DNA of 6,830 bases from Marinagarivorans sp. UBA5870 (GTDB lineage: Bacteria > Pseudomonadota > Gammaproteobacteria > Pseudomonadales > Cellvibrionaceae). The stretch spans positions 1,198 through 8,027 of the forward strand of contig DJFO01000423.1 in the NCBI GenBank assembly GCA_002432555.1, written 5' to 3'. Below, piece after piece: positions 5,516-6,830 of the stretch. A program made the translations under genes and the position numbers. Every line of letters starts with the position of its first letter. Position 1 is the stretch's first letter. The notes under the pieces were generated by a model. The model was not told the origin of the DNA. It ran no database searches and saw only the letters and a list, made by a program, of their open reading frames with translations.

Positions 5516-5542
5516 GGCGTGCCGGCATTAGCCGGTCACGCC
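5516..5542. terminator. GC-rich hairpin at the convergent phasin/phaB junction
   Basis: GGCGTG (5516-5521) pairs with CACGCC (5537-5542) and CCGGC (5522-5526) with GCCGG (5531-5535), with an ATTA loop and one bulged T, giving 11 base pairs. It covers the stop codon of phaB and begins 15 bp after the stop of the phasin. No T-run follows on either strand, so it is more likely a bidirectional transcription barrier or an mRNA 3'-end stabiliser than a classic intrinsic terminator. Confidence 0.5.
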
Positions 5543-6258
5543 ATGTATTGTCCACCGTTGATCGAGAGAGTCGAGCCGGTGATAAAAGACGATTCGTCTG
5601 CGACGAGGAATTCCACGCACCGGGCAATTTCGTCCGGTTCCCCCAGTCGGCCCGCAGGAATTTTGGCAACAATTTTTTCCAACACCTTTTCCGGCACCGC
5701 GCGGACCATTTCCGTTGCTATATAACCCGGAGCTATAGTGTTCACGGTTATCCCCTTGCCGGCATTTTCGAGTGCGAGGGCTTTGCTGAAGCCTAAAATA
5801 CCGGCTTTCGCCGCTGCGTAGTTGACCTGTCCGTATTGCCCTGCCTGCCCATTGATCGAGCTTATATTGACTATGCGACCGAAGTTGCGTTCGCGCATCT
5901 GTTCAATGACCAAGCGGCAGAGATTGAAACAGGAGGTCAAGTTGGTATCTATAACCTGATGCCAGTTATCGCCGGCCATTTTATGTAGTGTCGAGTCGCG
6001 AGTGATGCCAGCGTTGTTAATCAATATTTCCACCGGCCCAAGGTCACTGGTGATTTGGGCGATTGCGTCGCTACAGGCGGCAAAATCGGATACATCAAAC
6101 TTCGAGACGGGTATTCCATGAGTTTTCCAAAATGCCTCCGCTGTCGCGTCATTGCCCGCGTAGTTGGCAACGACTTTGTAGCCGGCCTTCTGCAAGCGAA
6201 TGGAAATCGCGGCTCCAATGCCGCGCGTGCCGCCGGTAACGAGTGCAAGTCGACCCAT
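5536..6258 (-). CDS. phaB: Acetoacetyl-CoA reductase
   Basis: A 240-residue SDR enzyme predicted to reduce acetoacetyl-CoA to (R)-3-hydroxybutyryl-CoA (EC 1.1.1.36), the monomer used by PhaC. TGGTRGIG at 8-15 binds the cofactor; NNAG is at 81-84. The full tetrad N106, S134, Y147 and K151 is present. The segment SINGQAGQYGQVNYAAAKAG (134-153) is the PhaB signature: Q141, Y142 and Q144 correspond to the acetoacetyl-CoA pocket residues of characterised PhaB, and Y179 in PGYIATEM is also conserved. NYAGND after the second strand lacks the Asp typical of NAD enzymes, so NADPH is likely. The start is supported by AGGAG (complement of 6266-6270) seven bases upstream. It is close to FabG, but the pocket motif and the neighbours favour PhaB. 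It is transcribed toward the phasins, apart from the phaC operon, and no phaA accompanies it. Confidence 0.93.
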   Translation of the reverse strand: MGRLALVTGGTRGIGAAISIRLQKAGYKVVANYAGNDATAEAFWKTHGIPVSKFDVSDFAACSDAIAQITSDLGPVEILINNAGITRDSTLHKMAGDNWHQVIDTNLTSCFNLCRLVIEQMRERNFGRIVNISSINGQAGQYGQVNYAAAKAGILGFSKALALENAGKGITVNTIAPGYIATEMVRAVPEKVLEKIVAKIPAGRLGEPDEIARCVEFLVADESSFITGSTLSINGGQYMA

Positions 6259-6724
6259 TGTTTATCTCCTGATCAGTGCAAGTGAGTAGGGGGTAGGTAA
6301 AAAAGTGAGCGCGAAAAGTGCGCGACGCAGAGGAGCTGCCGACCTTTGCTGTGCGGGCGAACGTCGAGCCGTATTAGCATTGGGCCGCGGCACCTGAGGA
6401 AAGGGGCCGGAGTCGACGGTGGGGCATAGGGCGTTTACCACTCGAGACTAAAGATGAATTCATGGGACGGACCCGGGGGTCGATTCAATAAAACAACAGG
6501 GCTGGCGTTGTTTCGATAGGGCCATAAGGCTATGCCTGACCTGTTAAAACCGCAAGTCGCTAGTAGATTTTAGCGAAGAATAAAGGAAAATTACGGCCAG
6601 AAATTGATTTTGTCGGGGGGCTACCCCACATAAGGCCAAAACGGACGCGGATGAGGTTCGGTTGCAGTCGACGGGTGCGCTCAGGATGGTAAGATCGCGC
6701 CTGCTCAACAGCGGAGTTCTAACA
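6259..6724. other. 466-bp divergent intergenic region, no gene seen
   Basis: This lies between the divergently transcribed phaB and the thioredoxin-domain gene. No credible coding frame, tRNA or known RNA is visible. It contains the phaB ribosome binding site (6266-6270), a 7-bp perfect inverted repeat AAACAAC/GTTGTTT (6491-6497 and 6507-6513), a 6-bp one TCGCTA/TAGCGA (6557-6562 and 6571-6576), and GGGG/CCCC arms at 6615-6618 and 6624-6627. A candidate promoter for the right-hand gene lies near its end. No convincing phaB promoter was found. Confidence 0.6.
6687..6695 (+). promoter_or_regulatory. Extended -10 promoter of the thioredoxin-domain gene
   Basis: TG-G-TAAGAT places an extended -10 TG at 6687-6688 and a TAAGAT hexamer (five of six to TATAAT) at 6690-6695. 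The -35 region is weak (TCGACG at 6668-6673, 16-bp spacer). Transcription would begin near 6702, upstream of GCGGAG at 6711-6716 and the GTG at 6725. This argues against translation from the in-frame ATG at 6686, which would lie upstream of the transcript. Confidence 0.5.
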
Positions 6725-6830
6725 GTGCAGACAGATAACAAGGTGGAAATCACAGCGGCTAATGCCAAGGCTTTTTTGATCGACGAGTCATTCCATCGAC
6801 CTGTCATGGTCGATTTTTGGGCGGAATGGT
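6725..6830 (+). CDS. Thioredoxin-domain protein, probably YbbN/CnoX-type co-chaperone (5' end only)
   Basis: Only the first 35 residues are in the window and the frame runs off the right edge. ESFHRPVMVDFWAEW (21-35) is the first beta-strand of a thioredoxin fold up to the residues just before the expected CxxC motif, which would begin at the cut. The form S-F-x-x-P-V-x-V-D-F-W-A-E-W is characteristic of proteobacterial YbbN (CnoX), a thioredoxin plus TPR protein that works with chaperones; ordinary thioredoxin 1 usually lacks that S-F-x-x-P-V lead-in. The GTG at 6725 is chosen because GCGGAG (6711-6716) lies eight bases upstream and an extended -10 box lies just before it; an in-frame ATG at 6686 has no usable ribosome binding site. 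It is divergent from phaB and probably an unrelated neighbouring gene. Confidence 0.78.
   Translation, partial: MQTDNKVEITAANAKAFLIDESFHRPVMVDFWAEW

Noticed and set aside
6373..6381. Minus-strand TG-C-TAATAC-like box as a phaB promoter
   Set aside because: Only about three of six matches to TATAAT, no -35 partner, and it would leave a leader over 100 nt long.
6544..6807. An 87-codon minus-strand frame at the right edge
   Set aside because: Much of it is antisense to the thioredoxin-domain gene, it has no ribosome binding site that I can see, and its product has no recognisable motif.
1..6830. CRISPR arrays, insertion sequences, tRNA or rRNA genes
   Set aside because: No spaced direct repeats, transposase-like frames with terminal repeats, or RNA gene signatures were seen.

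Overview
The window is a polyhydroxybutyrate (PHB) gene cluster from a proteobacterium, most likely a gammaproteobacterium. Evidence for that placement: a class I type PHA synthase, a PhaR regulator, short phasins opening with MY(D/E)K, and a thioredoxin-domain gene at the right edge whose visible N-terminus reads like gammaproteobacterial YbbN/CnoX. The species cannot be named from the sequence.

Layout. A plus-strand run begins with a DUF4380 (mutarotase-like) gene (170-991), followed after 28 bp by a D-3-hydroxybutyrate dehydrogenase (bdhA, 1020-1781) and after 24 bp by PHA synthase (phaC, 1806-3623). These three look like one operon. After 86 bp carrying an extended -10 promoter comes phaR (3710-4222), the PHB-responsive repressor, with a TTG start. 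A 187-bp regulatory region follows. It holds a sigma70-like promoter bracketed by two copies of TATTGC-N2-CGCAGCAA, the second running into three perfect 9-bp repeats. It precedes a 104-aa phasin (4410-4724). A rho-independent terminator (4784-4810) separates this from a second phasin (4869-5501) that has a Lys/Ala/Pro-rich tail. Convergent to it on the minus strand is the acetoacetyl-CoA reductase phaB (5536-6258), with a strong hairpin at the junction. A 466-bp non-coding stretch then leads to the start of the thioredoxin-domain gene (6725 to the edge).

How it works together. PhaB reduces acetoacetyl-CoA to (R)-3-hydroxybutyryl-CoA, PhaC polymerises it, phasins coat the granule, and PhaR (bound to granules when PHB is present) should derepress phasin expression. 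BdhA handles free 3-hydroxybutyrate, the product of PHB breakdown. No beta-ketothiolase (phaA) or depolymerase (phaZ) is in the window, so these must lie elsewhere.

Most notable for follow-up: the duplicated and extended operator-like array at the phasin promoter; two in-frame A AAA AAG slippery heptamers in the second phasin, placed so that a -1 shift would remove its basic tail; and the DUF4380 gene at the head of the operon. No wholly new system is evident; the core is a recognisable PHB locus with unusual regulatory detail.
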